Positions 26,417 to 27,002 of a stretch of DNA of 27,002 nucleotides are shown one piece after another; positions within the stretch are counted from its first letter, which is position 1; each line of letters starts with the position of its first letter. The notes under the pieces were generated by a model, which did no database searches, had not been told where the DNA came from, and worked only from the letters and a program-made list of their open reading frames with translations. The DNA lies in contig DKIP01000079.1 of NCBI GenBank assembly GCA_002454335.1, forward strand, positions 1 through 27,002, in the 5' to 3' direction. The stretch is from Cytophagaceae bacterium UBA6715 (GTDB taxonomy: Bacteria > Bacteroidota > Bacteroidia > Cytophagales > Spirosomataceae). A program made the translations under genes and the position numbers.

Positions 26417-26447
26417 AAAAAGGGAGACACCTTTCGGATATCTCCCT
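26415..26447 (-). terminator. Rho-independent terminator of the DEAD-box helicase gene
   Basis: The arms AGGGAGA (26421-26427) and TCTCCCT (26441-26447) pair around a 13-base interior with further weak pairing. On the minus strand the stem lies 18 nt past the helicase stop and runs into about seven T. On the plus strand the tail is A-rich, so it would not stop the coupled apaG unit. Confidence 0.8.
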
Positions 26448-26465
26448 CAAAAAAAATAAATACAA

Positions 26466-27002
26466 TTAAACTGGTTTAGCTACTTCAACTAAAACACGCT
26501 TGCCTTTGATGGCAGCTCCAGCCATTTTATCCAATACAACTTTGGCATATTCTTTCGGCACATCAACGTATGTATGCTTGTTTTCAATCTGAATTTGACC
26601 TAACACATTACCCGGAATTCCCGTCTCACCTGCAAAAGCACCTACGATATTGGATGGAGAAATTTTCTCATTAAATCCGATGTTAACAAACATACGAACC
26701 ATGTTTTCATCACTGCGATAAGGCTTTCCTTCACGATCCATACGCGGTCCACGAGGACCCCGATCACGGTCACGATCTCCACCTCTTTCGAAACGACCAC
26801 CACGATCTCGTGAATCACGGTCAAAGCGACCGCCACCGCGACGCTCCCCACCGCGTGAATCACGATCACGGTATCCACCGCCACGCTCTTCCCGACCGTA
26901 CTTACGCGATTGACGCTCAAACTCGCCTTCTAGATTTTCATCTCCAAACTCATTCTTTTGAATACCCATGTTCATTTTAACTAAGGCAGCAACAATTTGC
27001 TC
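26466..27002 (-). CDS. DEAD-box RNA helicase, C-terminal part (5' end outside window)
   Basis: The frame is open to the window edge (EQIVAALVKMNMGIQKNE...), so the ATG at 26975 is internal and the helicase core lies beyond the window. The visible 178 residues comprise the end of the core, a long Arg/Gly/Asp-rich linker, and a C-terminal DbpA-type RNA-binding domain of about 78 residues starting at MVRMFVNIGFNEKISPSNIVGAF. That domain has the RRM-like VDVPKEYAKVVLDKM and a terminal KRVLVEVAKP strand. Such helicases remodel ribosomal or messenger RNA, with the C-terminal domain and basic linker binding RNA. Which paralogue (DeaD/CshA/DbpA type) this is cannot be decided without the core. Confidence 0.85.
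   Translation of the reverse strand, partial: EQIVAALVKMNMGIQKNEFGDENLEGEFERQSRKYGREERGGGYRDRDSRGGERRGGGRFDRDSRDRGGRFERGGDRDRDRGPRGPRMDREGKPYRSDENMVRMFVNIGFNEKISPSNIVGAFAGETGIPGNVLGQIQIENKHTYVDVPKEYAKVVLDKMAGAAIKGKRVLVEVAKPV
26730..26915 (-). repeat. Low-complexity Arg-Gly-Asp linker with in-frame 45-bp repeat
   Basis: This coding stretch of about 62 codons is dominated by Arg, Gly and Asp (RGG, RDR and GGR groups). The 11-mer CGTGAATCACG occurs at 26809-26819 and 26854-26864, 45 bp apart, marking two imperfect 15-residue units (DRDSRGGERRGGGRF and DRDSRDRGGRFERGG). It is probably prone to replication slippage and disordered in the protein. Confidence 0.7.

Noticed and set aside
26642..26920. 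92-codon minus-strand reading frame, rich in Val, over the helicase linker
   Set aside because: It is the out-of-frame reading of the Arg/Gly/Asp repeat; its low complexity mirrors the repeat and is not a separate gene.
1..27002. tRNA genes, CRISPR arrays, insertion sequences, prophage or defence genes
   Set aside because: Gaps between genes are short and show no cloverleaf, spaced direct repeats, terminal inverted repeats or transposase/phage motifs; the gene content is housekeeping and envelope functions.

Overview
The window looks like chromosomal DNA of a member of the Bacteroidota, most likely a gliding or T9SS-bearing cytophagal/flavobacterial lineage. The evidence is a fused LpxC-FabZ, a 2374-residue SprA, a GldF-type permease, DUF4199 and DUF4286 proteins, an almost complete lack of Shine-Dalgarno sites, and several TAnnTTTG-like promoter elements. 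A genus cannot be fixed from the sequence alone. Gene density is very high. No intergenic gap exceeds about 160 bases, so no gene-free stretch of 300 bases exists. I see no tRNA, rRNA, CRISPR array, insertion sequence or phage gene.

Layout. (1) 1-4242, plus strand: the tail of an HD-domain phosphohydrolase, then lpxD, lpxC-fabZ, lpxA and a small ABC ATPase, spaced 9-25 nt apart. This is the start of lipid A synthesis plus the fatty-acid dehydratase. (2) 4239-7284, minus strand: a dihydroorotase-like protein lacking most zinc ligands, two small membrane proteins (DUF4199 type) and gldF, overlapping or nearly abutting, probably one operon. (3) 7331-18362, minus strand: gatA, a LysM lytic transglycosylase, ruvA, sprA and gcvH. 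gatA, mltD-like and ruvA are separated by 0-1 nt and sprA follows after 21 nt. gcvH has its own candidate promoter and a strong terminator. (4) 18442-19136, minus strand: tatA and a YkvA/DUF1232 membrane protein. (5) 19292-20227, plus: malate dehydrogenase, closed by a 14-bp hairpin shared with the convergent MacB-like permease (20281-21525, minus). (6) 21665-24915, plus: a 985-residue FAD plus iron-sulfur 2-hydroxyacid dehydrogenase, coupled by ATGA overlap to a DUF4286 protein. (7) 24912-25598, minus: ung; then 25611-26416, plus: apaG and a shrunken methyltransferase-like protein. (8) 26466-27002, minus: the C-terminal end of a DEAD-box RNA helicase.

Functionally the window mixes core housekeeping genes (lipid A, tRNA-dependent amidation, recombination, glycine cleavage, TCA cycle, uracil repair) with cell-envelope and surface genes (SprA, GldF, TatA, lytic transglycosylase). 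SprA and GldF together suggest type IX secretion and gliding, although the remaining gld/por genes are not in the window.

I found no convincing wholly new system. The observations most worth a second look are a methyltransferase relative that keeps both ends but has lost its SAM-binding core, a probably non-catalytic dihydroorotase in an operon with gldF, a lipid-A-operon ABC ATPase with altered Q- and H-loops, and two convergent gene pairs that share the same four bases, TTAA, as both stop codons.
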